Positions 1 to 6,603 are shown, counted from the first letter of the stretch. The stretch is 8,082 nucleotides of DNA from JABMRP01 sp964444795 (GCA_964444795.1 CAYUIQ010000326.1:1-8082), one strand, 5' to 3'. Numbers and translations are program-made. Notes: generated by a model not told the origin, from the letters alone.

Positions 1-126
1 GTCCGCCCCGGGGGCGGCCTGCCGGGCCACAGTATTGGCCCCTCGATTCTTAGCCAGTCTGGCTGTCACCAGCGGTGTCTGAACCGCTCGTTTACCATTC
101 TCGCCTCGGTCGAAACTCGCTGTCGG
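1..126. other. Leader region with GC-rich hairpins
   Basis: No gene is visible here. Two inverted repeats can be seen. CCGCCC at 3-8 pairs with GGGCGG at 12-17 around a three-base loop, and AGCCA at 52-56 pairs with TGGCT at 60-64. Neither is followed by a T-run, so neither is a convincing intrinsic terminator. The first could be the end of an upstream gene or a structured leader. I see no clear -35/-10 pair ahead of the first gene. Confidence 0.3.
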
Positions 127-177
127 TTGCGCATGCGCGGGGAACACCGGAGGATCATTCCCAGTTGGAGGTACGCC

Positions 178-633
178 ATGATTTCCGAAGATCAACTCAC
201 CAAACGCCAGCGAGCCATTTACAGATTCCTGCGCGACGAAATTCGTAAGAAGGGGCGCCCGCCATCGCTGCGCGAAATTGGCCATCGGTTCCGCATCAAG
301 TCCTCGGGTGGCGCTGCTTGTCACCTGAAGGCTCTGGAAAGGGCAGGACTCATCGAACGAGAGCCCGGCAGGGCAAGAAGCATTCGCTTGGTGAAGGAGC
401 CTCCCCATGCGTTGCCGCTACTGGGGAGAATTGGTGCCGGTGGACTCCGCGAAGCCGTCGAGTGTGCTGAGACGTTTGATCCGCAAGAGATCATCGGCCC
501 CGGGGGGCGTGCCGTACTAGCGGTGGAGGACGACATCTTTATCGGACTGGATATCGCACCGGGCAGCTATCTGGTGATCGATCCGACGTGCGGCTGGCGA
601 AAGGTCGTCGCCATTGTCCGACTCATCGAATGA
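178..633 (+). CDS. LexA-like winged-helix repressor with a degenerate, truncated peptidase domain
   Basis: This is a 151-residue protein. Residues 7-72 match the LexA DNA-binding winged helix: LTKRQRAIYRFL opens helix 1, GRPPSLREIGHRF is the turn region, and HLKALERAGLIERE leads into the wing. Residues 79-150 align with the start of the LexA/S24 peptidase fold. The cleavage-site Ala-Gly remains (A87-G88, in LLGRIGAGG). The catalytic Ser position, normally in a G-(D/M)-S-M motif, reads DDIF with Ile at 120. The protein stops where canonical LexA (about 200 residues) continues to its catalytic Lys, so both dyad residues are missing. An upstream TTG at 127 would add 17 residues, but GGAGG at 167-171 sits six bases before the ATG at 178, so that start is preferred. 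The next regulator gene begins less than about 100 bases downstream, suggesting cotranscription. The likely role is a DNA-binding repressor that cannot cleave itself. It is not expected to be the housekeeping SOS LexA. The family call is firm; the function is inferred. Confidence 0.85.
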   Translation: MISEDQLTKRQRAIYRFLRDEIRKKGRPPSLREIGHRFRIKSSGGAACHLKALERAGLIEREPGRARSIRLVKEPPHALPLLGRIGAGGLREAVECAETFDPQEIIGPGGRAVLAVEDDIFIGLDIAPGSYLVIDPTCGWRKVVAIVRLIE

Positions 634-671
634 CCATCGGCAACGGGAGCGCATGACGGCCATTGAAGTGA

Positions 672-1907
672 TTGTCGGATCGGGTCAAGTTGAGCAGCAA
701 CATGATGCAGAACGGGAAAGAGTTGGTCACGGACATGATATCTCAAGCAGGATACAAGCGGGCCAAAGCGCCGGGGAAACCAAAGGCTCTGGTAGTGGAC
801 AACGACAGGCAATTCCGCGAGGACATCGAGGACACCCTATTCTCCGTAGGCCACGACTACGATTTGGTGACGAATTATCACGATGCCCGGCAAATGCTCA
901 ATCAACAAGAGTATTCCTACGTCCTTCTCAGTCTCAAGATTCCGGCCCGGCCGCGTCGCGGACAGCCGAAATCCGAATTCTGCATGCTTCTACTGGAGGA
1001 CATTTGCCGGACTAATGGACCGGGGCGTGTGCCGGTTATTGTCATGATGGATCATGACTCGGTGAGTGTCGAACTGATCGGTGAACTGGTTTCCTGTGGA
1101 GCGTCGGGCTTCACCCCCAAGCCCTTCCCGCGAACCGGCCAGACGCTCGCCAGAGTCGTCCGACGAGCGGCCAAGAACGGGAATAGGTTGGCCAAGGCAA
1201 ACGGCCACCAGTCGTATCGTCCGTCTGCGCCGGCATCCCCGCGACGCTTCCCTGGGGGCGAGATGGTTTTCTGTGATACTCGCGTCGAACTGTGCGACGT
1301 AAAGATCTGCGGCGCCGAAGGAAGCTGTATCATTCGCCAGGTTCTGGACATTCTGCGCAACACAGATGCCCAGGGGCGCCATCGATCATTCAGCGGCGAA
1401 GAACTCGCCGCGATTGTCGGAACCGACGGCGGACCGACGGCCGTGGCCGGCGCGATACGGAACTTCCGCAACAGGGTAAAGCGAACCCTGCTTGCCGAGG
1501 CGAACGTCGATATTGATCCGAGCACCGACGTGATCGTCAACGACCGGCAGCACGGCTACCGGTTTTCGAACAAGATCACCGTCATGGAACGTCCGGGCCT
1601 ACTCACGACGAATCAGGGCGAAGTCCACACCGATGGCGTTTCCAAGCAGCGGAAAGGTCCTCCGCTGTCCGACACACTGCCCAGCGAGACGGATGACGAC
1701 GCCCGCGCACGTTGGATACTCGCCCAATTGAAGAAGAACGGCGGGATTCGCAAACAGCAGATCATTCAGCGTACCGGCTGCAGCGACTCGACCGCGCGTC
1801 GCACCCTGGCCAGGCTTCGTGACGATGGAAAGATCGTGTTTGAGGGCAGTGCGAGGAATGGGTATTGGCGAATGGATACCCGCCCTGACGGCTTGCGACA
1901 CGCGTAG
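672..1907 (+). CDS. Atypical response-regulator-like protein: pseudo-receiver plus two winged-helix segments
   Basis: The protein has up to 411 residues (numbered from the TTG at 672). Residues 38-168 look like a receiver domain: ALVVDND (D43) for the acidic pocket, PVIVMM at 121-126 for strand 4, and GFTPKPF with the conserved Lys at 150. The phospho-acceptor position in YVLLSLKIP is Ser87 instead of Asp, the second acidic residue is Asn44, and the switch Thr is Met126, so ordinary phosphorylation is unlikely. Residues 198-302 resemble an OmpR-type winged helix: SFSGEELAAIVG, AIRNFRNRVKRTL, and the closing hairpin VIVNDRQHGYRF. Residues 341-402 form a second small winged helix (KKNGGIRKQQIIQRTGCSDS, then TARRTLARLRDDGKIVFEG). 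A polar linker of about 40 residues separates them. The start is uncertain: the TTG at 672 has only a weak GAAG upstream, and ATGs at 702, 705 and 735 are in frame and would keep the receiver intact. Its position after the LexA-like gene suggests a joint regulatory module. No target gene can be named. Confidence 0.8.
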   Translation: MSDRVKLSSNMMQNGKELVTDMISQAGYKRAKAPGKPKALVVDNDRQFREDIEDTLFSVGHDYDLVTNYHDARQMLNQQEYSYVLLSLKIPARPRRGQPKSEFCMLLLEDICRTNGPGRVPVIVMMDHDSVSVELIGELVSCGASGFTPKPFPRTGQTLARVVRRAAKNGNRLAKANGHQSYRPSAPASPRRFPGGEMVFCDTRVELCDVKICGAEGSCIIRQVLDILRNTDAQGRHRSFSGEELAAIVGTDGGPTAVAGAIRNFRNRVKRTLLAEANVDIDPSTDVIVNDRQHGYRFSNKITVMERPGLLTTNQGEVHTDGVSKQRKGPPLSDTLPSETDDDARARWILAQLKKNGGIRKQQIIQRTGCSDSTARRTLARLRDDGKIVFEGSARNGYWRMDTRPDGLRHA

Positions 1908-2573
1908 CATTCCGCGGCCTTCACGGAAGATCGAAATGGCTCGCCATAGGGCACTGGACGCTGCCGTAGTCCGAGAATTGCTCAGGGTACAAAGTACCCC
2001 CAAATAATTGCATCTGGAGGTGTTTTGTACCACTTGTACGCAGTTGTCAAGTTCGCCTCGGAGGATAGGCGCCGCACGGGCATGTCTCCTGTCGGGCCCG
2101 AAATGCTCCTTTTCGTCAGAATAGCGCGAGCACGGGGGTTGCCGTACGTTGCCTCGTGTCGCGTCGCGTCCCCCGAGACGGCCAGCCGTTGCCGCTTGAG
2201 CCCAGATTCGCGTCAGTGGCGGCCCTGTCGCGTCCGGTGGCCAACCGTGCGTCGGCCGTCCGGGCCGAAAGGTGTGACAACGGGGCTGGCCTTCCCGGGA
2301 CGAAACGTGCGACGGGGCCATCACGACGCGAGAAATCGGCCGTAGACTACCAGACCGGCACCGATCGACATCCGGAATCCAAAATGGCAGAAGGTCCGGG
2401 CTTCACGGCAAATCGCGGCAAATCGTACCTATACGCGGCGAGCTTGTGGTCACCACTGTCGGCACCTCGTTTTCACAGCTCTGGCCTATCTCTTGAGTCG
2501 TCCAGCAGATACGAACACCCCAAGTCGGCCTCCGGAGCCGAAGGGGCCGAACTCACGGGCCATCGTGACACGG
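1908..2573. other. Intergenic stretch without a convincing gene
   Basis: Open frames exist in several phases, but their translations are rich in Arg, Pro and Ser and show no recognisable domain. One frame starting with TTG at 2025 has GGAGG at 2016-2020, yet its 106-residue product looks like random G+C-rich translation. Visible small structures are the GTAC cluster at 1985-2039, a perfect tandem repeat of CGGCAAATCG (2406-2425), and the palindrome GTGGT-C-ACCAC (2446-2456). No terminator with a T-run follows the regulator gene. The stretch may be eroded accessory DNA. Confidence 0.5.
1985..2039. repeat. Cluster of four GTAC palindromes
   Basis: GTAC occurs at 1987, 1994, 2027 and 2036. The first two form a longer inverted repeat, GGGTAC-AAA-GTACCC (1985-1999). 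The second pair sits in TTGTAC-CACTT-GTACG. The cluster starts about 77 bases after the stop of the pseudo-receiver gene. It could be a regulator-binding site or a stem-loop at the end of the transcript. There is no T-run on the + strand, so a terminator role is weak. Which protein would bind is unknown. Confidence 0.35.
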
Positions 2574-2690
2574 ATACCGGAGAAGATTGCCCGCCTGCAT
2601 GAACGCCTTCTCGACGTCAAGAAAAGCTATCAGCTATCACCGGATCGTGTCGAGAGGGCTGTGGGCGTCGCGTTGGAGTTGGCCGAGAAT
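2574..2690 (+). pseudogene. Possible relic of a SNF2-like helicase C-terminal segment
   Basis: In the frame running from 2493, the codons from about 2574 to 2690 encode IPEKIARLHERLLDVKKSYQ and then LSPDRVERAVGVALELAE. This stretch is amphipathic, gene-like and unlike the surrounding low-complexity translation. From memory it resembles the segment before the AGQPP-type motif in large SNF2-related helicases, such as those of DISARM-like defence loci. The similarity ends at about 2690, and nothing helicase-like precedes it in any frame. If the match is right, about 35-40 codons survive of a protein normally near 1000 residues. The frame has only a TTG at 2493 as a start and reads on to 2849 across the terminator, which argues against a functional gene. 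An unrelated small protein remains possible. Confidence 0.3.
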
Positions 2691-2755
2691 GGGACCGGCT
2701 ATCGCATGGCGACGTCGGAAGCGGGCTGCATAGCCCCATCACACTCCGAACATCC

Positions 2756-2784
2756 AAGCCCCATCGGTTTTGCGGTGGGGTTTT
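2756..2784 (+). terminator. Rho-independent terminator
   Basis: CCCCATCG (2759-2766) pairs with CGGTGGGG (2773-2780) over a GTTTTG loop, with one U-G wobble in an 8-bp stem. AAG just before the stem can pair further with the trailing TTTT. TTTTCTC follows at 2781-2787. This is the clearest intrinsic terminator in the window and would stop + strand transcription coming from the left. A smaller stem, GGGCT/AGCCC at 2723-2736, lies just upstream. Confidence 0.7.
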
Positions 2785-2817
2785 CTCGTTGGACCGTAGC
2801 CACTCCTGTCCCAGTGC

Positions 2818-2846
2818 TTGACACTGTCGGCTGGAGCATCCAGAAT
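2818..2846 (+). promoter_or_regulatory. Sigma70-like promoter of the rhomboid gene
   Basis: TTGACA (2818-2823) is a perfect -35 match. After a 17-base spacer comes CAGAAT (2841-2846), which matches the -10 consensus at four of six positions. It lies just after the terminator and about 110 bases before the rhomboid start codon, giving a leader of roughly 100 bases. It is a prediction from consensus only. Confidence 0.45.
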
Positions 2847-2912
2847 TGACGCCAGCAGGCTATGCTTCGAGGCAGGAGTGTTCGACCGATGCTTAATCCG
2901 CCCCAGTAGTTG

Positions 2913-2942
2913 CCCCGGCCGGCATCGCCCGGCACCACGGGG
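2913..2942 (+). promoter_or_regulatory. 5' leader stem-loop next to the rhomboid ribosome binding site
   Basis: CCCCG (2913-2917) pairs with CGGGG (2938-2942), and inside it GCCGG (2918-2922) pairs with CCGGC (2929-2933). The ribosome binding site CGGAGG (2945-2950) begins two bases after the structure. The stem could affect ribosome access or simply stabilise the leader. No known riboswitch class is recognised. Confidence 0.35.
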
Positions 2943-2955
2943 ATCGGAGGCAACG

Positions 2956-3546
2956 ATGAAAAACGCAACCCATTCCATCGGGCAGGAACTCAAGGGGATC
3001 GTGGTCTTCATCGGGGTTATTTGGGGCGCGTTCATCCTGAATTGGATCGTCTTTCTCGTCGACTTCAACTCCTTCGGCCTAGCGCCCCGCACGCTTTGGG
3101 GAACTGTCGGCATTGTATCGATGCCCTTACTGCATTCCGGTTGGGGCCATCTGCTGAGCAACACCGTGCCCCTGTTCATCTTGCTCGCCTTCCTGGCCGG
3201 CTCGAAGGCTAGGTCCTGGGAGATCGTCGCTGAGATCGTTGTCGCCAGTGGCGTGCTGCTATGGATATTCGGCCGCAACGCGACGCACATTGGGGCCAGC
3301 GGCCTTGTCTTCGGCCTGGTGGCCTTCCTGATCGCCTCCGGCCTGCTCGAAAGAAGAGTCATCCCGCTGATCGTGTCCTTCGCCGTGGGCATCCTCTATG
3401 GCGGCACGCTGATCTGGGGAGTCCTGCCCGGCACCAACTCTCAGGTTTCCTGGGACGGCCACCTTTGCGGTGCCATCGCCGGCGGGCTGAGCGCATGGTT
3501 GCTCACCAGGGAACCCAAGCAGAAGAGCGAGGAGTTATCTGGATGA
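2956..3546 (+). CDS. Rhomboid family intramembrane serine protease
   Basis: The 196-residue protein has about six hydrophobic segments, near residues 13-36, 47-58, 70-82, 89-105, 116-150 (two spans) and 168-184, fitting the minimal six-helix rhomboid core. The HSGWGHLLSN motif at 60-69 supplies the conserved His and Asn of helix 2. The nucleophile is Ser115 in GASG, and the partner His169 lies in SWDGHLCGAIAG. Both catalytic residues are present, so it should be active in cleaving transmembrane segments of membrane proteins; the substrate is unknown. The ATG at 2956 is chosen because CGGAGG (2945-2950) precedes it by five bases and the hydrophobic helices follow at once. The open frame extends upstream to 2818, but the added residues are not rhomboid-like. 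The C-terminus is a short charged tail. The gene has its own predicted promoter and a stem-loop in its leader. The serine hydrolase gene starts 58-76 bases downstream with no terminator between, so read-through is possible. Confidence 0.92.
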   Translation: MKNATHSIGQELKGIVVFIGVIWGAFILNWIVFLVDFNSFGLAPRTLWGTVGIVSMPLLHSGWGHLLSNTVPLFILLAFLAGSKARSWEIVAEIVVASGVLLWIFGRNATHIGASGLVFGLVAFLIASGLLERRVIPLIVSFAVGILYGGTLIWGVLPGTNSQVSWDGHLCGAIAGGLSAWLLTREPKQKSEELSG

Positions 3547-3622
3547 CCGTCGACCAGTCTGCTAGGATTCGGTTTGTTCCTTTTGCCATTCAGACTCTTC
3601 ACCGATGGATTGCAGCAAACTG

Positions 3623-4813
3623 ATGAAGTACCTTCAACGCCCCATCGTGTTTTCGTTCGTTGCTGTTGCATTCTGCTGGGGGTTCGGAGTTAGTGCCCAC
3701 GCACAACCGCAACCGCATTATTACCCTGGCACCTGGGGCTCGTGGGAAAGACGAGAGCCCGCGACCGTCGGCATGAACGCCCAGCGGTTGAGCGAAGCCG
3801 TGGAATTCGCCAAACGGGCCGAAAACAAAGCCTCCAGGAATCTGGCCCAGGCCATCGCAAACTCGTTCGCGGGCGAACCGTTCAACGAGATTATCGGGCC
3901 GACAAAACCTCGTGGCGATGCAAATGGAATGGTCATCCGCAACGGATACATCGTTGCCGAATGGGGCGACACGCAACGCGTCGACATGACATTTAGCGTG
4001 ACCAAGAGTTACTTGTCGACAGTCGCCGGACTGGCATGGGACGACGGTTTGATCCGCAACCTGAAAGACCCTCTCAAAGACTACGTTCGCGACGGGAAAT
4101 TCGACGGCGATCACAACTCACGGATCACTTGGCAGCATTTGTTACACCAAACATCCGACTGGTCTGGCCAGTTGTGGGACAAGCCGGATTGGGCGGATCG
4201 CCCGCAAGGGCCAGATCGACAGAAGTGGATGGATCGCCAGATGCACGATCCGGGTACACATTTCAAGTACAACGATGTTCGTGTGAATCTTCTGGCGTAT
4301 TCGCTGCTGAATGTTTGGCGTCGACCTCTACCGGTCGTGTTGCGAGAGGAGATTATGGACCCCATCGGCGCGTCGCCCAGTTGGCGATGGCACGGATACG
4401 AAAACTCTTGGGTCACGATCGACGGCCAGTCGATTCAATCCGTCAGTGGCGGTGGCCACTGGGGTGGTGGAATGTTTATCCGCACGCGTGACCACGCGCG
4501 ATTTGGCTACCTGTTCTTGCGTGACGGCAAGTGGCGCGACAAGCAGTTGATCTCCAAAGAATGGGTCGACGCGATGCGTGTTCCCGCCCGTGCCAAGAGC
4601 GACTACGGATACATGTGGTGGTTGAATACGGACGCCGCAAAAGTTGCCGCGGCTTCGGCGTCCAGTTTCTACGCAGCCGGATTTGGCGGCAACTACATTT
4701 ATGTCGATCAAGACAACGATCTTGTGATCGTCCTCCGCTGGACACCCGATCTGCGAGGCGTCGTGAAACGAGTTCTCGCGGCGATCGAACCCGCAGCGGA
4801 ATCAACGAACTGA
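3623..4813 (+). CDS. Secreted beta-lactamase-family (S12-like) serine hydrolase
   Basis: The protein has 396 residues from the ATG at 3623; an in-frame ATG at 3605 would add six. Neither start has a clear ribosome binding site. The later one gives a normal signal peptide: MKYLQRP, a hydrophobic core, and AHA before QPQP as the likely cleavage site. Numbered from 3605, the family motifs are SVTK (Ser131 and Lys134, the S-x-x-K nucleophile motif), YND at 222-224 in place of Y-x-N, and GFGGN at 359-363 in the place of the K-T-G/H-x-G motif. The family (PF00144: class C beta-lactamases, DD-peptidases, esterases) attacks amides or esters through the Ser. The true substrate cannot be read from the sequence, and there is no strong reason to call it a resistance gene. 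It probably acts in the periplasm. The next gene is about 270 bases away with its own promoter, so this gene is either alone or read through from the rhomboid gene. Confidence 0.85.
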   Translation: MKYLQRPIVFSFVAVAFCWGFGVSAHAQPQPHYYPGTWGSWERREPATVGMNAQRLSEAVEFAKRAENKASRNLAQAIANSFAGEPFNEIIGPTKPRGDANGMVIRNGYIVAEWGDTQRVDMTFSVTKSYLSTVAGLAWDDGLIRNLKDPLKDYVRDGKFDGDHNSRITWQHLLHQTSDWSGQLWDKPDWADRPQGPDRQKWMDRQMHDPGTHFKYNDVRVNLLAYSLLNVWRRPLPVVLREEIMDPIGASPSWRWHGYENSWVTIDGQSIQSVSGGGHWGGGMFIRTRDHARFGYLFLRDGKWRDKQLISKEWVDAMRVPARAKSDYGYMWWLNTDAAKVAAASASSFYAAGFGGNYIYVDQDNDLVIVLRWTPDLRGVVKRVLAAIEPAAESTN

Positions 4814-4887
4814 CTCGCGCACCGGGAATGAGTTGGATTGCAGTCACCTTGCACCGGGCAAGGCAACAAGAGAAAGTGGTGGTTTGG

Positions 4888-4939
4888 GGGCCGAACAATG
4901 CTCTGACCAATCCGGTTTTCCGGGCCGAATAACAGAGCG
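4888..4939. repeat. Direct repeat and nested hairpin after the serine hydrolase gene
   Basis: GGGCCGAACAA (4888-4898) and GGGCCGAATAA (4922-4932) are direct repeats with one difference. GCTCTG (4900-4905) is complementary to CAGAGC (4934-4939), and inside that pair CCGG-TTTT-CCGG (4912-4923) forms a second stem. No T-run follows, so it is at best a weak terminator or processing stem. The rest of the spacer 4814-5020 shows no gene. Confidence 0.3.
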
Positions 4940-5020
4940 CCGAAGCACCCCCCCGGAAGTGTGGCCAAGACGGTTGTCCTCGGGACGGAACTTCTCCAGT
5001 CGTTAAATCGTCTCAGCAGG

Positions 5021-5048
5021 TGGACCGGTGCATGAATCGGGCTACACT
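5021..5048 (+). promoter_or_regulatory. Possible sigma70 promoter of the DUF4139 gene
   Basis: TGGACC (5021-5026) and TACACT (5043-5048), 16 bases apart, each match the consensus at four of six positions. The predicted transcript start near 5055 falls downstream of the farthest upstream in-frame start (5020). This agrees with translation starting at 5083. Confidence 0.35.
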
Positions 5049-5082
5049 TGCGCCATGGGACTGCTGGAAAAGGAAGATGACG

Positions 5083-6603
5083 ATGCTCTCACGCGGTCGC
5101 TGGCTACTCATTTCGCTGTTGCCGGGGCTGGCCAGCCCGGCCTTCGCTGCGGTGGACCTGGTAACCGTCCCGCGCCGCGAGGCCACGCAACTGACGATCT
5201 ACAACTCCGAAGACATCACCATGGTCCGCGAGCATCGGCTGCTGACGGTCAAGCCGGGCATCAACCGCATCCAATTCACCTGGGCCAACACGCTGATCGA
5301 TCCCACCAGCATCGACTTCCGCATCCTCGACCATCAGGACAAGGTCGATCTGATCGACACGACCTTCCCCTCCGGCCGCAACGACGCCCTGCAATGGAAC
5401 ATCCGGAGCGAAATGGCCGGAAAGCTCCCGGTTGAAATCCGCTACTTCACCAGTGGCATTACCTGGTCGGCGGACTACGTGGGAGTGGCCAACGAAGCCG
5501 AGACGGAGTTGAAGCTGACCGGCTACGTCCGCGTGTTCAACAACTCCGGTGAACTCTACGACAATGCCCAGACCCGGCTGGTAGTGGGCAATATCAACCT
5601 GGTCGAGAAGATTGCCGCACTGGCCACGCGGCCCGCTCCCGGCTCTACGGAGATCAAGAAAGCAGCGGCCTATAAGGAAATGTCTCCGAAGCAGCGGGAG
5701 AAAGCTCGAGACTACCTGGAGAAGCTGGCGGAGGAGGGCGAGGCGGCCGCGGTTGATGCATTGGCCGCTCTGCCCGAAGACGAAAAAAGGGTCGTCAAGC
5801 AAGGCCTCTCCGAGTATTTCCTCTTCACGATCGAAGGCCGCGAGGACATTAAGGACAAGGAGCCCAAGCGACTGGTGTCGATGAAGGTGGCTGACGTGCC
5901 GCTGGAGTGCGTCTACAAGTTGACCGACCGCGACGGCGGCAAGGGGTTCACCAAGTTCTACCGCTTCAAGAACGAGAAGCTGGTTGCAGACGACGGCACG
6001 GAAAAGGAACTATCGGCCATGGAGAACCTGGGCCTGTCGCCCTTGCCCAATGGCACCGTGCGGCTGTTCTCCGAGTACCAAAACAAGGACCTTGCCTACG
6101 TCGGCGGCACGACGGCCAAGTATGTGCCCATCGGTGATCGGGTCGAGGTGAACGTCGGCCGCGACGCCGACATCACGGTCGCCCGGCGAATCAGAGACCG
6201 CCAGGTCAGCAACATCGTCGCCCGGCAGTACAAGCGGCGGGTCGACGACACGTTCGTCATGTATTACGATCTGATCGACTACGACGAGACGGTCACCTAC
6301 GAGGAGGAAATCATCTCGGGAAAACCGGTCGACGTGAAGGTGGAACTGGAACGCCATTTCGACGCCAACGTGGTCCTTTGGGGCAGTGAGGGCAAGCCGG
6401 CGGATTGGGACAGTGGCGAGGCCGGTGCGTACGTGGACCTGCACGATGTCGAGGGCCGTGTCGAGCGGGTCGATCAGAACCATGTGAAGTACTTTCTGGA
6501 CTTCCAGCCCGGGGAAAAACGGTTCGTCCGTTACCGCGTCACATACAAGCGCCGCGAGGTCGCGCCGGAATTGAATACCGAGCGCCGGCGCGAGCCGCTG
6601 TAG
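5083..6603 (+). CDS. Secreted DUF4139 domain-containing protein
   Basis: The 506-residue protein begins with a signal peptide (MLSRGRWLLISLLPGLASPA, then FAA) with likely cleavage near residue 22-23. Residues 35-110 form a beta-rich N-terminal part resembling the region that precedes DUF4139. The DUF4139 core begins with the EIRYFTSGITWSADYVGV stretch at 118-135, followed by LTGYVRVFNNSGELYDNAQT and RLVVGNINLVE, which are typical of this family. A highly charged helical insert (about 188-241, with REKARDYLEKLAEEGEAAA) interrupts it. The beta-rich part resumes at 243-490 with a DVKVELERHFDANVVLW strand pair. ATG 5083 is preferred over ATG 5077 and the upstream 5020 because AAGGAAG (5070-5076) is well spaced for it and it gives a clean signal peptide. 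The family has no established enzymatic activity. A periplasmic or surface structural or binding role is inferred. There is no lipobox and no C-terminal membrane anchor. The gene appears to be monocistronic. Confidence 0.85.
   Translation: MLSRGRWLLISLLPGLASPAFAAVDLVTVPRREATQLTIYNSEDITMVREHRLLTVKPGINRIQFTWANTLIDPTSIDFRILDHQDKVDLIDTTFPSGRNDALQWNIRSEMAGKLPVEIRYFTSGITWSADYVGVANEAETELKLTGYVRVFNNSGELYDNAQTRLVVGNINLVEKIAALATRPAPGSTEIKKAAAYKEMSPKQREKARDYLEKLAEEGEAAAVDALAALPEDEKRVVKQGLSEYFLFTIEGREDIKDKEPKRLVSMKVADVPLECVYKLTDRDGGKGFTKFYRFKNEKLVADDGTEKELSAMENLGLSPLPNGTVRLFSEYQNKDLAYVGGTTAKYVPIGDRVEVNVGRDADITVARRIRDRQVSNIVARQYKRRVDDTFVMYYDLIDYDETVTYEEEIISGKPVDVKVELERHFDANVVLWGSEGKPADWDSGEAGAYVDLHDVEGRVERVDQNHVKYFLDFQPGEKRFVRYRVTYKRREVAPELNTERRREPL

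Noticed and set aside
3..17. GC-rich hairpin as a terminator of an upstream gene
   Set aside because: No T-run follows and no upstream gene is visible in the window.
614..1015. Open frame overlapping the start of the pseudo-receiver gene, with GGGAGC before an ATG at 653
   Set aside because: Its translation is low-complexity (Arg, Gln, Ser, His rich) and it overlaps the clearly domain-bearing frame. It also does not continue the LexA fold of the preceding gene.
1599..2324. Long minus-strand frame of 241 codons
   Set aside because: It overlaps the end of the pseudo-receiver gene antisense, and its composition is typical of a G+C-rich shadow frame.
2025..2345. Frame with TTG start and GGAGG four bases upstream
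   Set aside because: The 106-residue product has no recognisable domain and Arg/Pro-rich random composition. The start signal alone is not enough.
2406..2456. Tandem CGGCAAATCG repeat and GTGGT-C-ACCAC palindrome as a possible CRISPR-like or integration site
   Set aside because: There are only two short repeat copies and no spacers, and no integrase or tRNA is nearby.
2156..2602. 148-codon + strand frame
   Set aside because: It lacks any domain-like stretch and overlaps the helicase-like island in another frame.
5104..5802. Minus-strand frame of 232 codons opposite the DUF4139 gene
   Set aside because: It is the antisense shadow of a well-supported secreted protein.
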